A stretch of DNA of 64,000 nucleotides, taken from positions 1 through 64,000 of the forward strand of contig NZ_BOOG01000003.1 of the NCBI RefSeq assembly GCF_016863115.1. The letters run 5' to 3'. The notes below the pieces were generated by a model. It worked only from the letters and a program-made list of their open reading frames with translations, was not told the origin of the DNA and searched no databases. Position 1 is the stretch's first letter; each line of letters starts with the position of its first letter. The position numbers and the translations under genes are program-made. Of the stretch, positions 55,403-63,904 are shown in pieces. The DNA is from Sphaerimonospora thailandensis. GTDB taxonomy: Bacteria; Actinomycetota; Actinomycetes; Streptosporangiales; Streptosporangiaceae.

Positions 55403-56038
55403 CTATCGGCGGTCGCGGACCCGGCCATTCAGGTCGGACAGCGCGCCGTCCACGATGGCGTGGACGATGCCTTGCACGACATCCTTGCTGATGTGCTCGG
55501 GCGGCGCGGTTACCAGGGTGAACAGCGCACCCCCATAGAGCGTGATCAGAATGGGGATCTTCTCTCTCGGGATGGGGAGGCCGAGCTCGGCGTGGTGACC
55601 GGCGGTGAATCGCATCGAACCGTCCAGCAGGCCCGCAAGCGCCACGGCCAGCGCCGGTCGTCGTACGGCCTCCAGTTGGAGTTCGAAAATCGCCAGGTAG
55701 CGATCACGGAGGGTGGTCGAAGCCTCCAGCAATGATTCGGTCAGCAGATCGACGATCTGTCCGGTGATGCCCGCCGGAATGCTCTCCATCCCCACCGCGG
55801 CGCGCTTGTGCTGCTGGGCGGCCCGATCCATGTCGGCATAGTGCAACTCGGCGATGCGCTCTGCGGCGGCCACCAGCAGAGCCTCTCGGCTGCGGTAGTA
55901 GTTCGAGGCTGTTCCCGGCGGGAGTCCGGCGGCTTTCTCGACCGTGCGGTGGGTCACTCCGTGCACCCCTGACGTCGCCAACAGATCTATGGCGGCGTCA
56001 GTCAGGGCTCGGCGACGGGCTGGGTTGGTCGGCGGCAC
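55403..56038 (-). CDS. TetR family transcriptional regulator
   Basis: This 211-residue regulator has an N-terminal HTH (ALTDAAIDLLATSGVHGVTHRTVEKAAGLPPGTASNYY, about residues 9-47) and a divergent ligand-binding domain. It starts at the GTG at 56038 and is divergent from a flavin monooxygenase, its likely target. The 81-bp region between them has a direct repeat of CCGTAGTAG. Confidence 0.85.
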   Translation of the reverse strand: MPPTNPARRRALTDAAIDLLATSGVHGVTHRTVEKAAGLPPGTASNYYRSREALLVAAAERIAELHYADMDRAAQQHKRAAVGMESIPAGITGQIVDLLTESLLEASTTLRDRYLAIFELQLEAVRRPALAVALAGLLDGSMRFTAGHHAELGLPIPREKIPILITLYGGALFTLVTAPPEHISKDVVQGIVHAIVDGALSDLNGRVRDRR

Positions 56039-56059
56039 CCAATCATGATATAGCAGTAC

Positions 56060-56082
56060 CCGTAGTAGAACGACCGTAGTAG
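56060..56082. promoter_or_regulatory. Direct repeat in the tetR/monooxygenase divergent promoter
   Basis: CCGTAGTAG occurs at 56060-56068 and 56074-56082, 14 bases apart start to start, between the divergent start codons. It is a candidate binding site for the TetR protein. Confidence 0.5.
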
Positions 56083-56119
56083 TAAGGGCTGCGATGCCTG
56101 CCGGACAAGGAGATGAGCC

Positions 56120-57268
56120 ATGCGGATCGCGGTGGTAGGTGCTGGACTGGGTGGAGTGTCGGCCGCGGTAGGGCTGCACCGGGCGGGTCATGAGGTGACG
56201 CTGTACGAACGCGGCGCCGAGCTTCGGGAGGCGGGCACCGCCATTGTGATCATGCCCAACGGTGTCCGGGCGCTGGATGCGCTGGGGCTGGGTGACCAGG
56301 TTCGCCACCTGGCCATGCCCGCTGTCACCGGCGGACTGCGGGACTGGCGAGGACGGCCGTTGCTGGTCACCGACGTGGCACAGGTGCAGCAGGTGATCGG
56401 GACAGCCGTGGCCGTTAGCCGAGCGAAACTGCACCAGGCGCTGCGTGCACCGCTGCCCACCGAACTCGTGCGTACCGCAACGCCGATCCAGCGGCTGGAG
56501 CCCGGCCACGACGGAGTATCAGTGATCAGCGAAGGCCAGGTCGTGACCGGCGCCGACGCGGTGATCGTGGCCGACGGCATCGGTAGCACGCTACGCAGCC
56601 GGCTGTTCCCCGGCCACCCCGGGCTGCGGCAGGTCGGCCGGTTGGACCTGCGCGGCATGCTGCCCAATCCACCCGGCCTCGACGTGACCGGCCTGCTGGC
56701 GAGCATCCTGATCGACCGACGCAGCGGGTCGATGTTCGGCCTGTTCCCGGTCGGGGGGAACGATCTCTACTGGTTCACCGACTCCGCACTGTACGGAAGG
56801 ACGCCCGGCGCGGATGAGGCGCGCCGGCACGTGCTGTCCCTGATGGCCGACTGGCACCCGGCGGTCCCGGCACTCATCGAGGCCACCCCGCCCGCCGACA
56901 TTTACGTCGACCCGATCGCGCGCCTGGCCGAACCGCTGCCTTCGTTCGCGATCGGCAGGGTCGCACTGCTCGGCGACGCCGCGCACGCCATGACCCCTGA
57001 CCTCGGGCAGGGCGCCAGCCAGGCGTTCGAGGATGCGGCCTCGGTGACCCGGCACCTGACCGATGCCGGGCCGGCGGATGTCGCCGAACGGCTACGTCGT
57101 TACGACGCGGAGCGCCGCCCCCGTACCACTCGCATGATGCTGGCATCGTCTCGGCAATCACGGATGACGTCGCGAACCGGCGGCACCGCCTGGCTACGCG
57201 ACACCCTGCTGCGCGCGATACCACGCCCACTCGCCACCCGGCTGCTCGCCACCATTTGGCACGCATAG
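56120..57268 (+). CDS. FAD-dependent monooxygenase (PHBH/TetX fold)
   Basis: This 382-residue class A flavoprotein monooxygenase has MRIAVVGAGLGGVSAAVGLHRAGHEVTLYER at the N-terminus (about residues 1-31), the DG motif near VIVADGIGSTLR and the GD motif VALLGDAAHAMTPDLGQGASQAFEDA at about residues 284-309. It may hydroxylate an aromatic or antibiotic-like substrate. Expression is probably released by a ligand of the divergent TetR. Related proteins include 6-hydroxynicotinate and zeaxanthin epoxidase types; the substrate cannot be told. The ATG at 56120 has AAGGAG upstream. Confidence 0.87.
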   Translation: MRIAVVGAGLGGVSAAVGLHRAGHEVTLYERGAELREAGTAIVIMPNGVRALDALGLGDQVRHLAMPAVTGGLRDWRGRPLLVTDVAQVQQVIGTAVAVSRAKLHQALRAPLPTELVRTATPIQRLEPGHDGVSVISEGQVVTGADAVIVADGIGSTLRSRLFPGHPGLRQVGRLDLRGMLPNPPGLDVTGLLASILIDRRSGSMFGLFPVGGNDLYWFTDSALYGRTPGADEARRHVLSLMADWHPAVPALIEATPPADIYVDPIARLAEPLPSFAIGRVALLGDAAHAMTPDLGQGASQAFEDAASVTRHLTDAGPADVAERLRRYDAERRPRTTRMMLASSRQSRMTSRTGGTAWLRDTLLRAIPRPLATRLLATIWHA

Positions 57269-57428
57269 CAGCCAGCCCGATCATGGGGCGCCGCGTTATC
57301 GGGTTCCGCTCGGATACTTTCACATCTTTCAAGTTGGTCAACGGTGGCCTCAAGCAGATGACCGCCTCCCAATTCGTCCTCACGAAATAAGGATTGCCGA
57401 AGATCGACCCCCATGTTCTTATAACAGA

Positions 57429-57818
57429 ATGAGGCGTCTTATCGCGTTCCTATCGTCGTTCCTCCTCGTCGGCGCGCTCTTCGTGACCCCCGCCGACGCC
57501 ACAGCCAAGGGCATGCGGCTCAAGCTGCGCTTCGGGTGGTGCGAGTCGGCCTGTGAGATCCGCATCACGGTCACCAACAAGAGCCGCTACAACATCTCCT
57601 GGGTCGGCGGGACCTGCCGTCTCGAAGTGAACGGGCGCTACGTCGGCAAGGGGACGATCTATATCGGCCCGATCAAGCGCGGCCGTTCCCGCACCGGCAA
57701 GTGCTACATCGTCGACAAGCGACTGTCGAGGGCCTGGTACGACTACCAGGACAATGGTGGCACCTTCCGGACCCGGGCCAGGGCCAATGCCAAGGCGTAT
57801 TACTACTACTACCGTTAG
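57429..57818 (+). CDS. Small basic secreted protein with four cysteines
   Basis: This 129-residue protein has a clear signal peptide (MRRLIAFLSSFLLVGALF, cleavage probably after ADA near residue 24). The mature part is strongly basic with Cys38, Cys42, Cys63 and Cys92, likely two disulfides, and ends in a Tyr-rich tail AKAYYYYYR. I do not recognise the family. The spacing and size recall small Ig-like or lectin-like secreted proteins, but that is only an impression. Confidence 0.7.
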   Translation: MRRLIAFLSSFLLVGALFVTPADATAKGMRLKLRFGWCESACEIRITVTNKSRYNISWVGGTCRLEVNGRYVGKGTIYIGPIKRGRSRTGKCYIVDKRLSRAWYDYQDNGGTFRTRARANAKAYYYYYR

Positions 57819-57860
57819 CATGGACGCTCGGTTGGAGAGAGGACACTGACTCAGGTGGCC

Positions 57861-58715
57861 ATGACGAACAATGTGGAAGTCCTGCGCTATGCCGCTTTCA
57901 CCGATGATCCTGCGGGCGGCAATCCCGCGGGTATCGTTCTCGACGCCGCGGGCCTGTCCGACGCCGAGATGCTCGCCCTCGCCGCAGAGGTCGGATACTC
58001 CGAGACGGCCTTCGTGACCGATGGGGACGAGGGGCATCGCAGGTTCCGGGTGCGGTACTTCGCACCCGCCGCCGAGGTCGATTTCTGCGGGCACGCCACC
58101 ATCGCCACCGCGGTCGCACTGGCCGAGCGGCTCGGAACCGGCCGCCTGGTGTTCGAGACCAACGCCGGTGAGATCGCCGTCGACACCGAGAGCGAGGGAG
58201 ACGCACTCCTCGCCACGCTCACCAGCGTGCCCACGCACGCACGTGTGGCGAAGGAGGAGGAAGTCGACGAGGCGCTCGCCGCTCTCGGCTGGTCGCACGA
58301 TGACCTCGACCCGGCGTTCCCCCCGCATGTCGCCTTCGGCGGGGTCGAGCACCTTGTGCTCGCCGCCGTCTCCCGTACGCGGCTGGCCGATCTGGACTAC
58401 GACTTCGACGGTTTACGCTCGGTGATGACCCGTCACGGCTGGACGACGGCCAATCTCTTCTGGCGCGAGAACGACCGGCGTTTTCACTCCCGCAACCCGT
58501 TCCCGGTCGGAGGTGTGGTCGAGGACCCCGCGACCGGAGCCGCCGCCGCGGCCTTCGGCGGCTACCTGCGTCTGCTCGGAACAGGGCCCGTCGAGTTCAC
58601 GGTCATCCAGGGAGTCGACATGGGACGGCCGAGCACACTCAAGGTGTCGATCGCCGCTCCCGACGGCCGCACCAGAGTCGGTGGCGGAGCCGTACCGATG
58701 AACGTCTCCCCGTAG
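57861..58715 (+). CDS. PhzF family isomerase/epimerase-like protein
   Basis: This 284-residue PhzF-fold protein has RYAAFTDDPAGGNPAGIVLDA near the N-terminus, including the conserved GNPA, then YSETAFV with the catalytic Glu, RYFAPAAEVDFCGHATIATA and EDPATGAAAAAFGGYL. PhzF isomerises dihydro-hydroxyanthranilate in phenazine synthesis, but many homologues act elsewhere and there are no phz genes here. The ATG at 57861 or the GTG at 57855 may start translation. Confidence 0.87.
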   Translation: MTNNVEVLRYAAFTDDPAGGNPAGIVLDAAGLSDAEMLALAAEVGYSETAFVTDGDEGHRRFRVRYFAPAAEVDFCGHATIATAVALAERLGTGRLVFETNAGEIAVDTESEGDALLATLTSVPTHARVAKEEEVDEALAALGWSHDDLDPAFPPHVAFGGVEHLVLAAVSRTRLADLDYDFDGLRSVMTRHGWTTANLFWRENDRRFHSRNPFPVGGVVEDPATGAAAAAFGGYLRLLGTGPVEFTVIQGVDMGRPSTLKVSIAAPDGRTRVGGGAVPMNVSP

Positions 58716-58758
58716 TCGTCCCGAACTCTCGGCTCGCGTGCGCCACTGGCCCGGCGGG

Positions 58759-59739
58759 TCAGCGGCGCAGCGTTTCCGAGGGGGCCTCTCCGAAACGCTC
58801 CCGGTAGGCGCGGGAGAACTGGCCGAGGTGGACGAACCCCCAGCGGCGGGCGACATCGGCGATGGTCGCGGTGCCCGGGCCATGGCCGGTCAACTCGGCT
58901 CGCGCGCGTTCCAGCCGTACGTCCCGCAGGTAGGCCGTGGGCGTGCTCTCCACATGCCGTCGGAACCCTGCCTGCAGGGCCCGTACGCCCACGCCGGCGG
59001 CTTCGGCGATGTCCGTCACGGTGAGGGGTTCGGCCGCCTGCGCCTCGATCAGTTCCATGGCCCGCTTCACGGCCACCGGCGCCGCACATGGCGGCTCCAG
59101 GGACAGGGCTGGGGTGTAGTTGCTGGGCTGGGTCAGCAGCAACTGCGTCATGAGCAGCCCCTCCAGGTGTTCGAGGGCGAGCGGCCGGCTCAGCAGGTCG
59201 CCATCGGTTTCCGCCTCCCGCCGCAGCAGGTCGATGATCGACAGCCAGGACCGGGCGAGGGGCCGGGTCAGATCCATGCCCAGCGAGAACCGGATCGGCC
59301 TGTGCAGTTCCCGCCCCAGCATGCCGCCGAGGTGGGCTTCGAGCGCCCAGCGGTCGAACAACGCGACGAGATGCGGCGCCCCGGTCATCCAACGCATCGA
59401 CATACGCTCCGTCGGCGTCAGCACGGAGCCGAACTCGGGTGTGGTCATGACCTGCTCCCGGCCACGGGACACCTCAACGGCGCCGGTCAGCGGGAGCGTC
59501 ACGAGGAAACAGCTCTCCCACGCGGGTGCCGTGACCAGCGCCTCCCCCCCGTAGTCGACGGCGTACAGGCCGGTCCGGTCGAAGGCCGCCCCGTTCATCC
59601 GGGCGTCGAACCGAGTCTGATGCCTGCCAAGGCACAGCTCGTGGGGAGCGAAGGCATCTCCCACCAGCGCGCGGGCTTCATCGAGGTCACCGGTGTGGAA
59701 CAGCTCATGCGTGGCGAGCGGTAGCGGTTGAGCGGGCAT
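58759..59739 (-). CDS. AraC family transcriptional regulator
   Basis: This 326-residue regulator has an N-terminal AraC-binding-like domain (ALVTAPAWESCFLVTLPLTG, VLTPTERMSMRWM) and a C-terminal double HTH (about residues 220-320) with VTDIAEAAGVGVRALQAGFRRHVESTPTAYLRDVRLERARAEL and IADVARRWGFVHLGQFSRAYRERFGEAPSETLR. The ATG at 59739 has GGAGG. It is convergent with phzF; its target is unknown. Confidence 0.87.
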   Translation of the reverse strand: MPAQPLPLATHELFHTGDLDEARALVGDAFAPHELCLGRHQTRFDARMNGAAFDRTGLYAVDYGGEALVTAPAWESCFLVTLPLTGAVEVSRGREQVMTTPEFGSVLTPTERMSMRWMTGAPHLVALFDRWALEAHLGGMLGRELHRPIRFSLGMDLTRPLARSWLSIIDLLRREAETDGDLLSRPLALEHLEGLLMTQLLLTQPSNYTPALSLEPPCAAPVAVKRAMELIEAQAAEPLTVTDIAEAAGVGVRALQAGFRRHVESTPTAYLRDVRLERARAELTGHGPGTATIADVARRWGFVHLGQFSRAYRERFGEAPSETLRR

Positions 59740-59932
59740 GTCCGCCTCCCCAGAGGTCGCGCGGCCCCGACGGCACCTCGCCGAGTTCTCGTCCCGGTCC
59801 CTTCCTCAACTCGCATGATAGGAGAGCAGTCAAGCCGACCTTGGCATGCGTGTCCGTGCGCGTGGTGTGAGATTCAGCTGCCGGGCCATCACCCGGCGCT
59901 TCGCCCTCCCCGTGGCCCCTCGGCCAACGATC

Positions 59933-60868
59933 TCAGGAACGGTACAGGTCGATGACGTCGTCCCCGTAGGGATCCCGTCCAGTCCTGTTGGTACGCGGCG
60001 CCGTGATGGAGGCCTTCACATCCCAGCTGAACCGGGTGGCGATGCTCACGGCATCCGCCGGGTGGCCCTCGCGGGGCCGCCAGTCCGCCTGCACCACGAT
60101 CGGCTTTCCGGTCAGGTCGGTGGCGATCCCCCATAAGACGGTGATCCCCCTGAACCGGGGGTCGAGCCGCCCGCCGAGCATGGTCCGGAACGGCTTGGAC
60201 ATCTCGAACAGCTTGCCGAACGTCGTCGTGCCGCGGTAGGACCACGTCTTTTTGATCGCCCGATCGTCTGCGTCGTGGACCGCCGATCCCGGCTTGTTGT
60301 GCGTTGCGGAGGCGACCAGGGCCTTGAGCGTCCCGAGGTCGAAGACGTCGATGATCTGGTCGCCGTACAGTGCCGCGCCGCCGGAGCGCTTGCCGATCTT
60401 CATCCACGACTTGCCGCCGTAGGCCGGACCAGCACCGTAGAGCACGCCCCCGACGCTGCGCACCCGGTGGATCGCCGAATCGAGCTTGACGAGGTCACCC
60501 GCCCGCCGGTCGCCGGCGGCGGCGTCCTCTCTCAGGAATTGCAGCGTGCACTTGCCGAACCGCATCGACCGCTTCATATCGGCGGCCACCACCCCGCCCC
60601 GGCCCAGCCGGGCCGTACCCGTCATCCAGGGGTCACCGGTCCCACCACCCCTGCAATAGCCGCGCGGCATGTCCTCACCTCGGGGGTCGTGCGGCCAATC
60701 CACCGATGTGTGCTGGAAAACCTTCACCGGGCTGCCCTGTGCCTTGAGGCGCTGCACAGCTGCCACCACGTCAACCGGAGCCGCCGCGCTAACCGGTGCC
60801 GCCTGGGCGGCGGGCACCGGTATGACCGCAACCCCGAGCACGCCTGCCATCATCACTCGCCATCTCAT
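59933..60868 (-). CDS. Secreted protein of unknown function
   Basis: This 311-residue protein has a signal peptide (MRWRVMMAGVLGVAVIPVPAAQAA) and a soluble exported body with two Cys (YCRGGG and FGKCTLQF). GDQIIDVFDLGTLKALV and WSYRGTTTFGKLFEMSKPFR are notable, but I recognise no family. The extracellular location is inferred. The 192 bases upstream of the AraC start, beyond its 3' end, show no further gene. Confidence 0.7.
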   Translation of the reverse strand: MRWRVMMAGVLGVAVIPVPAAQAAPVSAAAPVDVVAAVQRLKAQGSPVKVFQHTSVDWPHDPRGEDMPRGYCRGGGTGDPWMTGTARLGRGGVVAADMKRSMRFGKCTLQFLREDAAAGDRRAGDLVKLDSAIHRVRSVGGVLYGAGPAYGGKSWMKIGKRSGGAALYGDQIIDVFDLGTLKALVASATHNKPGSAVHDADDRAIKKTWSYRGTTTFGKLFEMSKPFRTMLGGRLDPRFRGITVLWGIATDLTGKPIVVQADWRPREGHPADAVSIATRFSWDVKASITAPRTNRTGRDPYGDDVIDLYRS

Positions 60869-60970
60869 GGGACGCGATCATGTCACAGAACATGAATGGT
60901 GACGCGATCACACGGACCATCGCCAATCGGCGGCACCGCATGGTTACGCACGGGCCTTGCGGCCTGGGCC

Positions 60971-61837
60971 CTACTCGATCAGGAGCTGGCGCAGCGTAAC
61001 GGCGAAGGCGTCCGGGTCGCCCTTCATGCCGAACTCGCCGTCGAGAAAACCGCCGTGGTGGCTGGGAAAGGTCACGGGCTTCGTGCCGAGCCGTTCGGCG
61101 ACCGCCACGCCCGCACGGTGGGCCATCTCCCCCTCCGACTCGGCTCCGACGCCGATGACGATGCGGGTCGGCGCGGCGCGCAGGGCGTCGAAGTCGTGCT
61201 CATAGTGCGTACAGGTCATCAGGTTCTGCGCGAACATCGCATCGTCACGGGAACCGTCGTCTTCCGTCGGCAGCCCGAAATCGGCCGGGCTCTGCACGGG
61301 CCGATCGGCGAAATCGGCTGGGATCTCGCCCCGCAGGCCGGTGACGGCGATGAATTTCACCATCGCGGGCCCCAAACCGTCCCGCTCATAAGTCCGGCGG
61401 ATGTCGACCACCGCGGCGAGCGCCTGCTCCCGGTCGGGCAGGGCCTGGGCGGCCGGGGGCTCGTGCGCCACGAGCGTGCGCACCTGCTCCGGATGCCGGG
61501 CCACCAGCGCCAGCCCGTTGACGGCGCCTCCGCTGCTGGCGAAGATGTCCACCGGCCCGCCGCCGAGCGCGGTGATCAGTCGATGCAGGTCGTCGGCGTG
61601 CAGCTCGGGCGTCGACTCGGCGGCGCCGTCGGTCCGCTCGCTCCGCCCGATCCCGCGCGGGTCGTAGGTCACGACCGTACGATCCCGGAAATGCCCGGCC
61701 AGGGCGGTGAACCCGCTGGCGTCCATCGGCGATCCGATCATCAGCAGTGTCGGCGCGGTGTTCGCCTCGGCCTCCCGCACGTAGTAGTGGAGGATGCCGC
61801 CGGGCACCTCAAGGGTGTGGGTCTTGGGCTCGCTCAT
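60971..61837 (-). CDS. Alpha/beta hydrolase
   Basis: This 288-residue alpha/beta-hydrolase has a core LHYYVREAEANTAPTLLMIG (oxyanion side), VVTYDPRGIGRSE, and a nucleophile elbow FASSGGAVNGLALVARHP with Ser in A-S-S-G-G rather than strict GxSxG. The C-terminal catalytic His is in FPSHHGGFLDGEFG. The ATG at 61837 has GGAGG. The substrate is unknown; esterase, lactonase or haloperoxidase-like activities are possible. Confidence 0.85.
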   Translation of the reverse strand: MSEPKTHTLEVPGGILHYYVREAEANTAPTLLMIGSPMDASGFTALAGHFRDRTVVTYDPRGIGRSERTDGAAESTPELHADDLHRLITALGGGPVDIFASSGGAVNGLALVARHPEQVRTLVAHEPPAAQALPDREQALAAVVDIRRTYERDGLGPAMVKFIAVTGLRGEIPADFADRPVQSPADFGLPTEDDGSRDDAMFAQNLMTCTHYEHDFDALRAAPTRIVIGVGAESEGEMAHRAGVAVAERLGTKPVTFPSHHGGFLDGEFGMKGDPDAFAVTLRQLLIE

Positions 61838-61996
61838 CGAAAACCTCCGGCTCCCTTTGATCACCATCCTGCGAGAGCGACCCTAGCCGCCACGGGTGAC
61901 ATTTCCACGGCACGCCGTCAGGCCCCGACTCCCCCGGTCGAGCACCCCGCGCGTTGACCGCCGGCGGTCGAAATACGTAAGCTCCGGATAGAATTG

Positions 61997-62013
61997 ATAG
62001 GAAACTTTCCTAT
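61997..62013. promoter_or_regulatory. 17-bp perfect palindrome upstream of the chitinase gene
   Basis: ATAGGAAACTTTCCTAT is an inverted repeat of eight bases around a central C, 34 bases upstream of the chosen chitinase start. AGGAAA/TTTCCT boxes are seen upstream of other actinobacterial secreted glycosidases, from memory. It is a strong candidate operator. Confidence 0.6.
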
Positions 62014-62047
62014 GAGTTTCCGGGACACCCCCTACCTGGAGCTACTG

Positions 62048-63454
62048 TTGCGAAAGATGCTTCTGGGGTCCCTGCTCGCGGGCGCCGCGTTACTTGCGCC
62101 GCTCGCCCTCGGGACCGCCTCCGCCGCCACCTCGGCGACCGCCACCTACTCGACCGACTCCGACTGGGGCTCCGGCTTCCAGGGCAGGTACACGATCACG
62201 GCCGGGTCCGCCGCGCTGCCGAGCTGGACCGTCGAGTTCGACGCGCCCGCCGGCATCACGATCAGCTCCGCCTGGGACGCCACGATGACCAGGAGCGGCA
62301 GCCACTACACCTTCACCAAACCCTCCTGGGCCGGACCGCTGGCCGCCGGCGCCTCGACCGGCTTCGGCCTGATGGGCGCGCCCGGCGGGTTCAAGCCGCT
62401 GAACTGCAAGCTCAACGGTGCGCCCTGCGGGGGCGGATCGAACCCCTCGCCGTCGCCGAGCCCCTCCCCCTCCGCGACCCCGACACGGTCTCCGAGCCCC
62501 TCCCCCTCCCCCTCCGCGACCCCGACACGGTCGCCGAGCCCCTCCCCGTCCGCGACCCCGACGGCGCCGCCGCAGCCGGCCGGCGTGCCGGTCGCCCCGT
62601 ACGTCGACATGGGCGCCTGGCCCACGCCGTCGCTGACGGAGATGGCGGCCGGCGGGAACGTCTCCAGCTTCACCATGGCCTTCGTCACCGGCGCCGCGTG
62701 CAAGGCCTCCTGGTTCGGCGCCTACGACCCGCGTACCGGCTGGGCCAAGGACCAGGTGGACGCGATTCGCGCGGCCGGCGGCGACGTGAAGGTCTCGTTC
62801 GGCGGCGCGTCCGGCGTGGAGCTGGCCCAGGGGTGCGGCAGCCTGTCCAGCCTGGTGGCCGAGTACCAGGCCGTCGTCACGGCGTACGACCTCAAGTACA
62901 TCGACCTCGACATCGAAGGTGCGGCCGCGGCCGACAGGGTGTCGGTGGACCGCCGCTCGCAGGCGCTCGCCCAGTTGCAGAAGGCGAACCCGGGCCTGCG
63001 GGTGTCGCTCACGCTCCCGGTGCTGCCCGAGGGTCTCACCGCCGACGGCGTCTACATCGTGAAGTCCGCGCGCGACGCCGGCGTGGCCCTCGACATGGTC
63101 AACGTCATGGCGATGGACTACTACCGCAACGGTGACTACGGCGACTTCGCCGTACAGGCCGCCCAGTCCACCTTCAACCAGATCAAGTCGCTCTACCCCG
63201 GCTACAGCGACGCGCAGCTGTGGCGCATGGTCGGGGTCACCCCGATGATCGGCGCCAACGACGACCAGCGGATCTTCGACCAGGCCGACGCCCGGCAGCT
63301 GGTGGCCTTCGCGCAGGGCAAGCACCTGGGCATGCTCAGCTTCTGGGAGATGGTCCGGGATCGCAACGCCTGCACCGGCCCGCTGTTCAAGTGCACCAAC
63401 ATCCCGCAGCAGCCGTACGACTTCAGCAAGATCTTCGCGGGGTACCGCGGGTAG
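62048..63454 (+). CDS. Secreted chitinase: CBM2, Pro-Ser linker, GH18 domain
   Basis: This 468-residue enzyme has a signal peptide (MRKMLLGSLLAGAALLAP) and a CBM2-type domain (about 30-128, with WGSGFQGRYTITAGSAALPSWTV and WAGPLAAGASTGFGL). A linker of PSPSP and TPTRSP repeats (132-178) follows, then a GH18 catalytic domain with YIDLDIEGA, where Glu290 is the proton donor of DxDxE. VNVMAMDYY and MLSFWEMVRD are further GH18 elements. The TTG at 62048 gives a proper n-region and has GGAG about eight bases upstream. ATG at 62057 or upstream starts are less suitable. Confidence 0.9.
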   Translation: MRKMLLGSLLAGAALLAPLALGTASAATSATATYSTDSDWGSGFQGRYTITAGSAALPSWTVEFDAPAGITISSAWDATMTRSGSHYTFTKPSWAGPLAAGASTGFGLMGAPGGFKPLNCKLNGAPCGGGSNPSPSPSPSPSATPTRSPSPSPSPSATPTRSPSPSPSATPTAPPQPAGVPVAPYVDMGAWPTPSLTEMAAGGNVSSFTMAFVTGAACKASWFGAYDPRTGWAKDQVDAIRAAGGDVKVSFGGASGVELAQGCGSLSSLVAEYQAVVTAYDLKYIDLDIEGAAAADRVSVDRRSQALAQLQKANPGLRVSLTLPVLPEGLTADGVYIVKSARDAGVALDMVNVMAMDYYRNGDYGDFAVQAAQSTFNQIKSLYPGYSDAQLWRMVGVTPMIGANDDQRIFDQADARQLVAFAQGKHLGMLSFWEMVRDRNACTGPLFKCTNIPQQPYDFSKIFAGYRG

Positions 63455-63479
63455 GCCCGTTCCCAGTCCTCTCATCGAT

Positions 63480-63510
63480 CCGGCCGGGCGCCCTGCGGGT
63501 GTCCGGCCGG
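63480..63510 (+). terminator. Intrinsic terminator after the chitinase gene
   Basis: In the transcript, bases 63480-63493 pair with 63497-63510 as a 14-bp stem (two G-U pairs) with a 3-base loop, 26 bases after the stop. Confidence 0.75.
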
Positions 63511-63904
63511 TCGTTGGAGTGCTTTGCCGGCTTCCACGCGCTGCGCTGCGTTCAGGCGGAGCCGTACGGCCTCGGATGGTGGCGGGTGTTCGCCCGCGTC
63601 AAGGGCGTCTTCTTTCCGCGATATCCGTTTCCTTCACAATGAGGTCCGGCACTCGGCTGCCGCGATGCGGCCATCGGTGTGTCTCATGGGTTTGGTTGCG
63701 TTTCGGCGAACTACGTGACTCACCGCCTTGACCATGTTTATGATTCCGGCGTCTGAAGGCATCGCTCCTTGCTCGCGAGATATCAGCCGCTTCTGCGCTT
63801 GTACCACCGACGGGTTGCGCAGCCGGCCCAACCTGTTACACGCGGCCTCTCAAAAGGCCGGCTTCACCGTTATCGATCCGGCCGCATGACATCTGGAGGA
63901 TGCA
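63511..63904. other. Intergenic stretch with no convincing gene
   Basis: Short frames exist on both strands but none has a good start, codon pattern or recognisable domain. GC content falls towards the right. The last bases carry GGAGG, the ribosome site of the next gene. Confidence 0.5.

Noticed and set aside
57861-58715. Evidence for a phenazine biosynthesis cluster from the PhzF-like gene
   Set aside because: No other phz genes are present, and PhzF-fold proteins are widespread in unrelated contexts.
63220-63831. Several short open frames after the chitinase gene
   Set aside because: They overlap the chitinase end or the terminator, lack ribosome sites and have no recognisable motif.
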